From Flavobacterium cerinum (GTDB taxonomy: Bacteria; Bacteroidota; Bacteroidia; Flavobacteriales; Flavobacteriaceae), in the NCBI RefSeq assembly GCF_024496085.1, contig NZ_CP101751.1, positions 3,286,001 through 3,350,000 on the forward strand: 64,000 nt of DNA, read 5' to 3'. Below, in pieces: positions 34,381 through 42,687 of the stretch. Under the pieces are notes generated by a model. The model searched no databases. It was not told where the DNA came from and was given only the letters and a program-made list of their open reading frames with translations. The stretch's first letter is position 1. Each line of letters starts with the position of its first letter. The translations under genes and the position numbers were made by a program.

Positions 34381-36372
34381 TTATATTAATTCTTTTAAAT
34401 AATCGACAACCTCTCCGATTCCGTTGTGAAGGGTGTTTATTTCATCCTCCATTACACCGGAAAAAGCATCCGATCCGGCTTCTGCTTCGATAACCGACAA
34501 ACAGTTACTAAGATCCGCCAGCATAAACATATCCAGGCTGGATTTCATATTATGGGTCAGTCGCTTAATTCTGTCGCTGTCTTTAGCTGCAAAAGCTTCC
34601 TGAAGTTGTGCCACGTCGTTCGGAATTTTTTCTATAAAAAGTTGTATTATTTCCTTTCTGAAATTTTGATCACCACACGAAGTTTCATCAATAAAAGACA
34701 AATCCACTTTTCTTCTGCGGTTCAGTTTATTATCAGGACTTAAAGCCACTCGTATTGCCTCTAAAAGTACCGCCTGTTTAAACGGTTTCGGCACATAGGC
34801 ATTCATTCCGGCATCATAACAACGTTCCTGTTCACCTATAAGGGAATGGGCTGTCATCGCTACAATCGGAATAGTTGAATTCATTTCTTTTCTGATATAT
34901 TCCGTTGTCTGATAACCGTCTTTAACCGGCATCTGAAGATCCATTAATACTAAATCGTAGGTATTTTTAGACAAAAGCGCGATACCTTCTTCGCCGTTTT
35001 CAGCGATGTCCAAATCAAAACCGAAATTATGGATGACACTTCGAGCCAGTTTCTGGTTTAAAACATTGTCTTCGCAAAGCAATATTTTAAGTCTTCCCAA
35101 ATGTTCTTTCTCTTTTTCATCTGCTTTTACTTCAATCGAATCCGCTTTTTTATAAGTCAGCGTAAAGAAAAATTCAGAACCTCTTCCAACTTTACTTTTC
35201 ACCTGAATCTGGCCCTCTTGCAATTCAATCAACTGTTTTACAATACTTAGTCCGAGACCGGTTCCGCCAAATCGACGTGTCGTACTCTCTTCCGCCTGCG
35301 TAAAACGTTCAAAAATGGTTTTCAACTTATTCTCCGGAATACCGATACCGGTATCTTTAACCGAGAATTTAAGTTCATAATGATCTTCCGTTTCCTCGAT
35401 CAATTTTACCGCAACGGTAACATCTCCGTCTTCTGTAAACTTAAGCGCATTACCCACAAGGTTTACCAATACCTGATTCAGTCTTCCCTGGTCGCCTATT
35501 ACATATTCCGGTAAATCGGCATCCAGATAAAGGTCAAATTCGATATCTTTCGGAACCTTAACCTTTAACAGACTATAGACATGCTTTAGTGTTTTTCTTA
35601 AGCTAAACAGCTCATTTTCAATTGTTAAATTTCCGGATTCAATTTTAGAAAGATCCAGAATATCATTGATAATCAATAGTAGATTTTCTCCGGCTATCTG
35701 AACACTGTTTATATAATCGTGTTGTATTTTATCCAGTTGGGTTTGTGCCAGAAGATCCGTAAAACCGATTATGGCATTTAACGGTGTTCGGATTTCATGG
35801 CTCATGTTCGCCAGAAAGCTATCTTTTGCTAAAACCGCTCTTTCCGCTATTTTCTTTTGAGCAGCGAGCTCTAAGTTTTTCGTTGTCAGTTCCAATTGGT
35901 TGATCACGTGTTTTGCGACAATCGAAAGTGCATTCCGTTGGTTTTCGTTTAGCTCTTTCGTCACATGATCAATTGCGCAAATCGTTCCGATATTATACCC
36001 ATCCGGTGTTGTAAGCGGAATACCGGCATAAAACCGGATTTTAAAACCACCGGTCACATTCGGATCGTCTTTAAATCTATCGTTTAAAAAAGTATCATTT
36101 ATTTCAACCATTTTGGTTTCCATAATGGTATACTGACAGAATGAAATTTCACGCGGCACTTCCGTTACTCCGATACCGATTTCCGATTTAAACCATTGCC
36201 GGTTTTCATCTATAAAAGAGATATGAGCGATAGGCACTCCACAGATATAAGAAACCAATTTTGTGGCATCATCAAAGGCATTATCCGGTAATGAATCCAG
36301 GATATTATAGCGTTTTAAAGCGGCTAAACGCTCCAGTTCGTTATTCGGTATAGGGAATTGTAGATTATTCAT
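34381..36372 (-). CDS. Hybrid sensor histidine kinase (GAF-HisKA-HATPase-REC-Hpt)
   Basis: 663 residues from the chosen ATG at 36372 (MNNLQFPIPNNELERLAALK). Domains in order are an N-terminal GAF domain (FDDATKLVSYICGVPIAHIS), then HisKA with the H-box MSHEIRTPLNAIIGF. HATPase follows with N-box LVGNALKFTEDG, DTGIGIPENK and GTGLGLSIVKQL. Next come a receiver with DLVLMDLQMPVKDG and a C-terminal Hpt with LTHNMKSSLD. No membrane helix, so the signal is sensed in the cytosol. The upstream TTG that extends the frame overlaps the promoter element. A complete phosphorelay in one protein, feeding the small receiver next door. Confidence 0.93.
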   Translation of the reverse strand: MNNLQFPIPNNELERLAALKRYNILDSLPDNAFDDATKLVSYICGVPIAHISFIDENRQWFKSEIGIGVTEVPREISFCQYTIMETKMVEINDTFLNDRFKDDPNVTGGFKIRFYAGIPLTTPDGYNIGTICAIDHVTKELNENQRNALSIVAKHVINQLELTTKNLELAAQKKIAERAVLAKDSFLANMSHEIRTPLNAIIGFTDLLAQTQLDKIQHDYINSVQIAGENLLLIINDILDLSKIESGNLTIENELFSLRKTLKHVYSLLKVKVPKDIEFDLYLDADLPEYVIGDQGRLNQVLVNLVGNALKFTEDGDVTVAVKLIEETEDHYELKFSVKDTGIGIPENKLKTIFERFTQAEESTTRRFGGTGLGLSIVKQLIELQEGQIQVKSKVGRGSEFFFTLTYKKADSIEVKADEKEKEHLGRLKILLCEDNVLNQKLARSVIHNFGFDLDIAENGEEGIALLSKNTYDLVLMDLQMPVKDGYQTTEYIRKEMNSTIPIVAMTAHSLIGEQERCYDAGMNAYVPKPFKQAVLLEAIRVALSPDNKLNRRRKVDLSFIDETSCGDQNFRKEIIQLFIEKIPNDVAQLQEAFAAKDSDRIKRLTHNMKSSLDMFMLADLSNCLSVIEAEAGSDAFSGVMEDEINTLHNGIGEVVDYLKELI

Positions 36373-36399
36373 TGTATTTCTGGGGAAAATGCATAAATA

Positions 36400-36407
36400 C
36401 AAAAATA
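36400..36407 (-). promoter_or_regulatory. -7 promoter element for the hybrid kinase operon
   Basis: TATTTTTG on the minus strand, with a TTTG (-33) 17 bases upstream at 36425-36428. Confidence 0.65.
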
Positions 36408-36656
36408 ATCTGACATAAACGTTACAAAACAGACAGGTTAATGTCTCCTTTTCGCCTTAATAAACAACAAATAACAACACTTCTCAAAATGCCTTTGCAA
36501 AACATTTAAAAAGTCTCAAAAAATACAATATTTTAACATAATAAAAGATCCTGTACTATAATACCGGTGTTTTATCATTTTCATTTATCTGTGATAAGCT
36601 TTTCTCAATCAGGCACTCAAATAAAAATTAAAAATATTTCAATTAATAACTTTTAT

Positions 36657-36674
36657 ATCGTAATATTGCAATAT
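36657..36674 (+). promoter_or_regulatory. Presumed ArsR operator 1
   Basis: ATCGTAATATTGCAATAT contains the imperfect dyad ATATTGCAATAT and lies 14 bases before arsR. The same 13-base core occurs again at 37039. This fits ArsR-family operator sites of ars operons in Bacteroidetes. Confidence 0.65.
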
Positions 36675-36687
36675 AAAAAAACAGATA

Positions 36688-37017
36688 ATGGGCATTACTA
36701 AAACAGCTATATATACAGACGAACAAAACAAACTGGCTTCACTACTAAAAGTTTTGGGACATCCTGCAAGAATTGCAATACTGCAATATATAATCAATCA
36801 AAAAGCTTGTATCTGTAATGATCTCGTTGAAGAATTAGGCTTAGCGCAAGCCACCATATCACAGCACCTGAAAGAATTGAAGAGTATCGGGATTATTAAA
36901 GGAACTATAGAAGGAAAATCCGTTTGCTATTGCATCGAAGAGAAGGTTTGGAAACAAATTCAGAATGAACTTAATCTCTTTTTCAATCAGGAAATCAAAG
37001 TAAATCAATGCTGTTAA
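36688..37017 (+). CDS. arsR: ArsR-family metalloregulator
   Basis: A 109-residue winged-helix repressor. The helix carrying ACICNDLVEELGLAQATISQ combines the arsenic-binding CxC-type site (Cys-Ile-Cys, analogous to ELCVCDL) with the recognition helix. The C-terminus ends VNQCC with two further Cys. On binding As(III) it should release the operator and induce the downstream genes. First gene of a four-gene operon, with an operator-like dyad upstream and a second copy just after it. Confidence 0.9.
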   Translation: MGITKTAIYTDEQNKLASLLKVLGHPARIAILQYIINQKACICNDLVEELGLAQATISQHLKELKSIGIIKGTIEGKSVCYCIEEKVWKQIQNELNLFFNQEIKVNQCC

Positions 37018-37038
37018 AGCATTTTTTTGAACACAAAC

Positions 37039-37056
37039 ATCGTAATATTGCTATTT
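37039..37056 (+). promoter_or_regulatory. Presumed ArsR operator 2
   Basis: ATCGTAATATTGCTATTT repeats the core of the first operator between arsR and the DUF6428 gene. It may give the three structural genes a second, separately controlled promoter. Confidence 0.6.
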
Positions 37057-37094
37057 AACAATAATTATAAACATCATTTAAAAATTAAACAACT

Positions 37095-37550
37095 ATGAGA
37101 TTATCAGACATCAAAGAAATTTTACCCGCATTGGATAATGTTGAATTTCAATTAGAAAACGGAACATTTGTACCAGAACATTTCCATGTTACGGAAGTAG
37201 GTATAATTACAAAACATTTTATCGATTGCGGCGGAACAACCAGAGATGAAAAAGTTGTAAACTTTCAACTATGGAGTGCAAACGATTATGAACACCGTCT
37301 AAAGCCTGCGAAATTAGTAAACATCATCAAATTATCGGAAGAAAAATTAGGCATTGAAGATGCCGAAATAGAAGTGGAATATCAAAGTGAAACAATTGGT
37401 AAATATGATTTGGATTTCAACGGAAATCACTTTATACTGAAAAATAAACAAACCGCTTGTTTAGCTCAGGAATCGTGTGGCATTCCTGTCGAAAAACAGA
37501 ACTCCGATTTGAATACTACTTGCTGCTCTCCTGATTCTGGATGTTGTTAA
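37095..37550 (+). CDS. DUF6428-like ars-operon protein with Cys-rich tail
   Basis: A 151-residue protein. The core begins MRLSDIKEILPALDNVEFQL and contains PEHFHVTEVG and DCGGTTRDEKVVNFQLW, a pattern I know from DUF6428 proteins of Bacteroidetes ars operons. The tail after about residue 120 is Cys-rich, ending TTCCSPDSGCC, and could bind arsenite or other soft metals. It sits between arsR and the arsenate reductase gene. Metal binding by the tail is inference. Confidence 0.75.
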   Translation: MRLSDIKEILPALDNVEFQLENGTFVPEHFHVTEVGIITKHFIDCGGTTRDEKVVNFQLWSANDYEHRLKPAKLVNIIKLSEEKLGIEDAEIEVEYQSETIGKYDLDFNGNHFILKNKQTACLAQESCGIPVEKQNSDLNTTCCSPDSGCC

Positions 37551-37568
37551 ATAGTAACAATAAAGATT

Positions 37569-38183
37569 ATGTATCAGAAACTTACCGAAATCGTTAATCA
37601 TAAATTGGATAGTAACAACATCACTGAAGAGCGCAAAAAAAAATTACTGCCTTTGATCGATTTTGTACAGCAAAAAGTAAACAACAGGCAGGATATAAAC
37701 ATCATTTTCATTTGTACACACAATTCCCGAAGAAGTCATTTATCACAGATTTGGGCACAAGTTGCATCTGCTCATTATAATATCCCAAATGTACATTGTT
37801 ATTCGGGTGGTACAGAAGAAACAGCATTATATCCCAAAGTTGTAGAAACACTAAGCAATCAGGGGTTTACCATTTTCAAAATCGCTGAAAATCATAATCC
37901 TGTTTATGCTATAAAATATAGCGATAATGCTTTACCTCTAATTGGTTTTTCAAAAAAATACGATAATCTTTTTAATCCTGTATCTGCATTCGCCGCTATT
38001 ATGACCTGTTCACAGGCTGACGGCGGATGTCCTTTTATAGCAGGTGCAGAAAAAAGAATACCGATCACATATGAAGACCCTAAAATCTCAGATAATACAC
38101 CTGAACAATTAAAAGTATATGCCGATAGAAGTTTACAAATAGCAACAGAAATGTTCTATGTTTTTTCAAAAGTCAATTTATAG
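37569..38183 (+). CDS. arsC: Arsenate reductase, low-molecular-weight phosphatase type
   Basis: A 204-residue LMW-PTP-fold enzyme. The catalytic P-loop is CTHNSRR (Cys 49 to Arg 55, CX5R) preceded by the strand INIIFI. A conserved DPK segment (YEDPKISDN) supplies the general acid. The length, larger than plain ArsC, matches the ArsC-like phosphatases paired with ACR3 in Bacteroidetes. It reduces arsenate to arsenite for export. Gap to the pump gene is 3 bases. Confidence 0.85.
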   Translation: MYQKLTEIVNHKLDSNNITEERKKKLLPLIDFVQQKVNNRQDINIIFICTHNSRRSHLSQIWAQVASAHYNIPNVHCYSGGTEETALYPKVVETLSNQGFTIFKIAENHNPVYAIKYSDNALPLIGFSKKYDNLFNPVSAFAAIMTCSQADGGCPFIAGAEKRIPITYEDPKISDNTPEQLKVYADRSLQIATEMFYVFSKVNL

Positions 38184-38186
38184 CCG

Positions 38187-39218
38187 ATGCAACCGAAATT
38201 AAAATTCTTAGACAGCTACCTAACATTATGGATATTCCTTGCAATGGCAACAGGCATCGGATTAGGGCATTTTTTCCCAAATATTCCAAAAATTATGGAT
38301 GCTTTATCTGTAGGCACTACAAATATCCCTTTAGCAATTGGCCTGATACTAATGTTGTATCCGCAACTAGCCAAAGTGGATTACACATTATTACCACGGG
38401 CATTTAGGAATAAGAAAATAATCGGCCTGTCCTTACTTCTGAATTGGTTTGTCGGTACTGTATTGATGTTTGGATTAGCCGTTTTGTTTTTACGGAATGA
38501 ACCTGATTATATGTCAGGCCTGATACTGATCGGTTTGGCAAGATGTATCGCTATGGTAATCGTTTGGAGTGACTTAGCCAAAGCCAACAGAGAGTATACA
38601 GCAATGTTAGTTGCCCTAAACAGTATCTTTCAAATAATAAGTTACAGCTTTTTAGTTTGGCTGTTCATCAACATATTGCCGACAAAATTAGGTTTGGCCA
38701 ATTTCAATGTAAGCGTATCGATGAAAGATGTTACGGAAAGCGTACTGATATACCTGGGAATTCCCTTTCTTGCCGGCTTTGTTAGTCGTTATACATTGAT
38801 AAAATCTAAAGGTGTAGAATGGTATAATAGAAAATTCATACCCGGAATAGCGCCAATTACATTGTATACATTACTGTTTACAATAGTATTTATGTTTAGT
38901 CTGAAAGGCGATAAAATAATGGAACTTCCAATGGATGTATTAAAAATAGCAATACCTTTAATCCTCTATTTTGTACTGATGTTTTTTATGAGCTTCTTTA
39001 TCAATAAAGCACTAAAAGTTCCTTACGACAAAAACGCATCAATCGCATTTACAGCCACAGGAAATAATTTTGAATTGGCAATAGCCGTTTCAATAGCGGT
39101 TTTCGGCATTCATTCTCCACAGGCATTTGCAGGTGTTATAGGTCCTTTAGTAGAAGTTCCGGTTCTGATACTACTAGTAAGAGTAAGCTTATGGTTGAAG
39201 AAAAAATATTATTCTTAG
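38187..39218 (+). CDS. acr3: Arsenite efflux pump ACR3
   Basis: A 343-residue ten-helix membrane protein. The segment GLARCIAMVIVWSDLAKAN (Cys 120) carries the essential conserved Cys of ACR3 transporters. FTATGNNFELAIAVSIAVFG near the C-terminus is the second signature. It exports As(III) using the proton motive force. Last gene of the ars operon. Confidence 0.93.
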   Translation: MQPKLKFLDSYLTLWIFLAMATGIGLGHFFPNIPKIMDALSVGTTNIPLAIGLILMLYPQLAKVDYTLLPRAFRNKKIIGLSLLLNWFVGTVLMFGLAVLFLRNEPDYMSGLILIGLARCIAMVIVWSDLAKANREYTAMLVALNSIFQIISYSFLVWLFINILPTKLGLANFNVSVSMKDVTESVLIYLGIPFLAGFVSRYTLIKSKGVEWYNRKFIPGIAPITLYTLLFTIVFMFSLKGDKIMELPMDVLKIAIPLILYFVLMFFMSFFINKALKVPYDKNASIAFTATGNNFELAIAVSIAVFGIHSPQAFAGVIGPLVEVPVLILLVRVSLWLKKKYYS

Positions 39219-39405
39219 CGACAATACAATAGCTTTCAGAGATAATAACAAAGAGCTAAAACATCATTTTCACAACATAAACAATTCGTTTTTACTGCAT
39301 TTATAACCCAAAATACCCTATAACAAAAACGATTTTGTTAAATAAATAAATTATCTTTATGCTCCGTTTTTATCACATCTTTCAATCCGACTAAATCACT
39401 CTGTT

Positions 39406-39864
39406 ATGAATATTTCAGCTACAAAAGAACCCAAAAACCTAAATCCGGTAAAACCGATACAAATTACTCAGATTAATTTTAAGAGTATGGAACTTTCCGA
39501 TACGGTACGAACTAGCGATCCTTTGGAACCAATGGTTTCTGCCGAAGTTCGGGAAAATGTTAACGGTCAGTATATCGATATTAAGATTATCGTTTTAGTT
39601 CCGAAAACCCTGTTGGGCGGTGAACCCATTTCTCTTTTTCAGGATTTGGAATCCAAAGAAAACGAACTGAAATTTGTGGTAAAATGCAATAGTACCGAAC
39701 TCGTTGCCGGTGACTATTACTCCTGGTATGTTAATTATCTTCATCCGCTTAAAGACAGTACGATTAAGATCGACACGATTACAACCCGTATTATTGATCT
39801 TATTCCCGGCGATGCCAATCCAAGAACTTCCAGAGGAACTGTGACACATGTATTACAAAGCTAA
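39406..39864 (+). CDS. Hypothetical protein
   Basis: A 152-residue soluble beta-rich protein without signal peptide. It includes the stretch NGQYIDIKIIVLVPKTLLGG and ends GTVTHVLQS. I do not recognise a family. It precedes the sensor kinase by 39 bases on the same strand and may be its partner or substrate. No motif supports a function. Confidence 0.6.
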   Translation: MNISATKEPKNLNPVKPIQITQINFKSMELSDTVRTSDPLEPMVSAEVRENVNGQYIDIKIIVLVPKTLLGGEPISLFQDLESKENELKFVVKCNSTELVAGDYYSWYVNYLHPLKDSTIKIDTITTRIIDLIPGDANPRTSRGTVTHVLQS

Positions 39865-39903
39865 AACAATCGAAAATCCTTACGTGTTTCTGAAAGACAC
39901 CCT

Positions 39904-41634
39904 ATGATTTCTCAAAACAAGTTAGCGGTTACTTTTATAGCCCTTTTATTGTCAAATCTTCTTTTTTCACAACAGCAATCGCATTTGGATGCTGTTCTGA
40001 AACAGAAAGCACAACAGTATAAGGAACAACCTTATTTTTATAAGGCGCAGCAGTTTTTCATTGCAAAAAACTGGGATTCCACTTTGGTTTATTCGATGAA
40101 ACAACTGGCTTTGCGCAACAATAATGAGATAGCTGATTATTGTCATTATTTCCGTGGATTTAGCTTTAAAAACAAAGGACTTAATGAAGAAGGCCGTAAA
40201 GAGTTTGAAACCATCACAAAAAATTTCCGGTTCAATTATAAAGTCAGTCTTTATTTGGGTGAAATAGCACTTGAAGAAGGAAATTATCAAAAAGCTATTG
40301 CTTATTTTAAAGAAATAGACAAGCTTCCTCAAACCGGGCATTATGATTTTAAAAAAGGTGTTGTTTACCATAATATAGGATTATCCTATCTGCATCTGAA
40401 CAACTTTAAAGATGCAGATCACTATCTTTCTGAGGGATTTTCCTTATTACAGGCTGAAAAAGATACCGTATCGCTAATCGGTGCCTATATGAGTATCGCT
40501 AATTTATATTACGAACAATATAAGGATGATATGGCCATTCCGTATTTTAAAAAAGCATACGATTTTTCAAAGAAGACAAACAATCCGCAGTTAAAAATGA
40601 ATACGGCTCTAAATATGGCTGTTGTGGCGGAAAATAATAAGGATTTTACCAATGCTCTGATTTATCGGAAAGAATACGAAAACTGGCGGGATTCACTTAA
40701 TGATCAAAATAAAATATGGGCCATTGCCGATCTGGAAAAGAAATTTATGGTCACTCAGAAGGAAAAAGAGATTGATATTCTGGAAGCCGAAAATAAACTT
40801 AAAATCGCCGAAAGAAACGGTTTTTTCTATTCTTCTGTCCTCCTACTTATTCTATTTGGGACGGGTATTTACTTTTACCGTCAAAAAAGCAAAACCAACA
40901 AAATTATATTATCACAAAAAAACGAACTGGATGAACTCAATGCGGCAAAAGATCAGTTGTTTTCAATCGTCAGTCATGATTTACGATCCTCTGTAAACGC
41001 ATTAAAAAACAGTAATAATAAACTTTTGACCAGTCTTGAAAAGAAAGAGTATAACGAACTTGACAAGCTATTACATCATAACAACTCCATTGCGAACAGT
41101 TCCTATAATCTATTGGACAACCTATTACATTGGGCGCTGATGCAAACCAAACAATTTTATTTCCACAAAGAATCCGTACATCTGCATTCGATCGTACAAC
41201 AGGTAGCCTATAATTATACTCCGTTAATGACCGATAAAAATATTCATTTTGAAAATCAGGTTCCCAAAAGTATTTTTGTATTCGCCGATCAGAGTTCATT
41301 AAAAATAGTTTTGCGCAACCTTTTGGATAACGCCATTAAGTTTACCCGCGAGAAGGATCATATTACAATTACAGCAACAATTTCGGACGATTATTGTACA
41401 CTTATTGTAGCCGATTCCGGAATCGGGATAAAAAAAGAGTTTCTGGAATATCTGAATAGCGAAACCGATACCGTTTCAAAAAAAGGAAATCATGAAAAAA
41501 CCGGTACCGGTCTGGGAATGCAATTATGCCGAAGTATGATCAAAAAAAATGATGGTCAATTTCATATCGAAAGCGAGGAAAATAAAGGAACTGTAGTTCG
41601 TATACAATTACAAAAAGTAAAGAAAAATGAATAA
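39904..41634 (+). CDS. TPR-containing sensor histidine kinase
   Basis: A 576-residue kinase. A signal peptide (LAVTFIALLLSNLLFSQ) leads a periplasmic TPR array (about residues 40-260, for example YLGEIALEEGNYQKAIAYFK). A coiled coil and one membrane helix at about 302-322 (FFYSSVLLLILFGTGIYFYR) follow. HisKA has the H-box FSIVSHDLRSSVN. HATPase has LLDNAIKFTREKD, DSGIGIKKEF and GTGLGMQLC. This is the usual Bacteroidetes TPR-kinase architecture paired with LytTR regulators. It overlaps the regulator gene by 8 bases. Confidence 0.9.
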   Translation: MISQNKLAVTFIALLLSNLLFSQQQSHLDAVLKQKAQQYKEQPYFYKAQQFFIAKNWDSTLVYSMKQLALRNNNEIADYCHYFRGFSFKNKGLNEEGRKEFETITKNFRFNYKVSLYLGEIALEEGNYQKAIAYFKEIDKLPQTGHYDFKKGVVYHNIGLSYLHLNNFKDADHYLSEGFSLLQAEKDTVSLIGAYMSIANLYYEQYKDDMAIPYFKKAYDFSKKTNNPQLKMNTALNMAVVAENNKDFTNALIYRKEYENWRDSLNDQNKIWAIADLEKKFMVTQKEKEIDILEAENKLKIAERNGFFYSSVLLLILFGTGIYFYRQKSKTNKIILSQKNELDELNAAKDQLFSIVSHDLRSSVNALKNSNNKLLTSLEKKEYNELDKLLHHNNSIANSSYNLLDNLLHWALMQTKQFYFHKESVHLHSIVQQVAYNYTPLMTDKNIHFENQVPKSIFVFADQSSLKIVLRNLLDNAIKFTREKDHITITATISDDYCTLIVADSGIGIKKEFLEYLNSETDTVSKKGNHEKTGTGLGMQLCRSMIKKNDGQFHIESEENKGTVVRIQLQKVKKNE

Positions 41635-42373
41635 TGTTAGCGTATTGATCATTGAAGATACTCCGGCGGAAAGTGATGCTTTGGTGAAAGTGCTTACCGA
41701 AAATAATTATACTATTGCCGGTGTAGCCCGAACCTTTAGTGAGGCTTTATCGCTGTTTTATCAAAACACAGTCGATATTGTCATTATTGATGTCTTTTTA
41801 AACGGAAATCCCGACGGTATTGCTTTTGCCGAAACGATCAACATCACTCCTTCTGCATCAAAACCTTTTGTTTTTCTTACGAGTTCTAACGATCGTCAGA
41901 TTTTTGAGCGGGCTAAGCTCACAAAACCTTTTAGCTTTCTGCTTAAACCTTTTAACGAACTGGAAATTTTATATGCGCTGGAAATAGCCATCGAAAAGTT
42001 TTACGAGCAAACTGATGTTTTTTTAAGTGAAGATCAGGATACCGTGATTAGCAGTGATTCTCTTTTTATCAAAAAGAAAAATGCTCTTAAAAAAGTACGC
42101 ATCGACGACATCATTTATATTGAGGTGGAAGAACGGTATTGCAACATTATTACCGAACACGAAAAGTTTGTGATTATGATTTCCCTTACCCGATTGAGCG
42201 AACTACTGGAAAGCAGTAAGTTTGTGCGTACGCATCGAAATTATATTGTCAATACCGGCAAAATCGAAGCCATTATGCTTACCGAAAATCTTGTCATCTT
42301 ACAGGGTAATCACAAGGTAACGCTAAGCGACAAACACAAGGATTTTCTAAAGAAATTCAATATCCTGAAATAA
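41627..42373 (+). CDS. LytTR-family response regulator
   Basis: A 248-residue regulator. The receiver has the acidic pair at residues 10-11, the phosphoacceptor Asp 55 in IVIIDVFLNG, and Lys in LLKPFN. The LytTR DNA-binding domain runs from about 145 (KKVRIDDIIYIEVEERYCNI to FVRTHRNYIVN). LytTR sites are typically 9-base direct repeats near promoters. The overlap with the kinase gene makes the pair a two-component system. It lies immediately upstream of the RiPP-like cluster and is a candidate regulator of it. Confidence 0.92.
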   Translation: MNNVSVLIIEDTPAESDALVKVLTENNYTIAGVARTFSEALSLFYQNTVDIVIIDVFLNGNPDGIAFAETINITPSASKPFVFLTSSNDRQIFERAKLTKPFSFLLKPFNELEILYALEIAIEKFYEQTDVFLSEDQDTVISSDSLFIKKKNALKKVRIDDIIYIEVEERYCNIITEHEKFVIMISLTRLSELLESSKFVRTHRNYIVNTGKIEAIMLTENLVILQGNHKVTLSDKHKDFLKKFNILK

Positions 42374-42687
42374 ACTTTCCCTACAATATTTAAACGCTTC
42401 CCATCCGGAAGCGTTTTTTATTTGCTTTTTCCATACCGGGATTTTTCAACTTCATGTCAATAATTTTCCCTCTCATACCATTTCTTTAAAAAAGCCTTTA
42501 TAACACCTGTAATTTTAATATCAGAAAACAAAAGAAAGCTAGCAGATTTTGTGTTTCCGGGCTTAATCAGAATCCTTTTTCATACAAGCTATGGAACTGT
42601 ATTTTAATAAGCCAACCGATAGAAAACACAGGGATGTATGCCGAAAAACCCTAAAAAAGAGTAGGCCGCTATAAAACCAACAAAATC
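42374..42687. other. Leader and promoter region of the RiPP-like cluster
   Basis: 314 bases with no gene. A terminator for the two-component operon occupies 42392-42419. The remaining 270 bases form the upstream region of the repeat-protein gene. A TTTTG occurs at 42547-42551, but no clean TAnnTTTG follows at standard spacing, which suggests an activator-dependent promoter. Confidence 0.5.
42392..42419 (+). terminator. Rho-independent terminator after the LytTR gene
   Basis: A perfect 10-bp stem (AAACGCTTCC / GGAAGCGTTT) with a 5-nt loop runs into a T tract. Confidence 0.85.
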
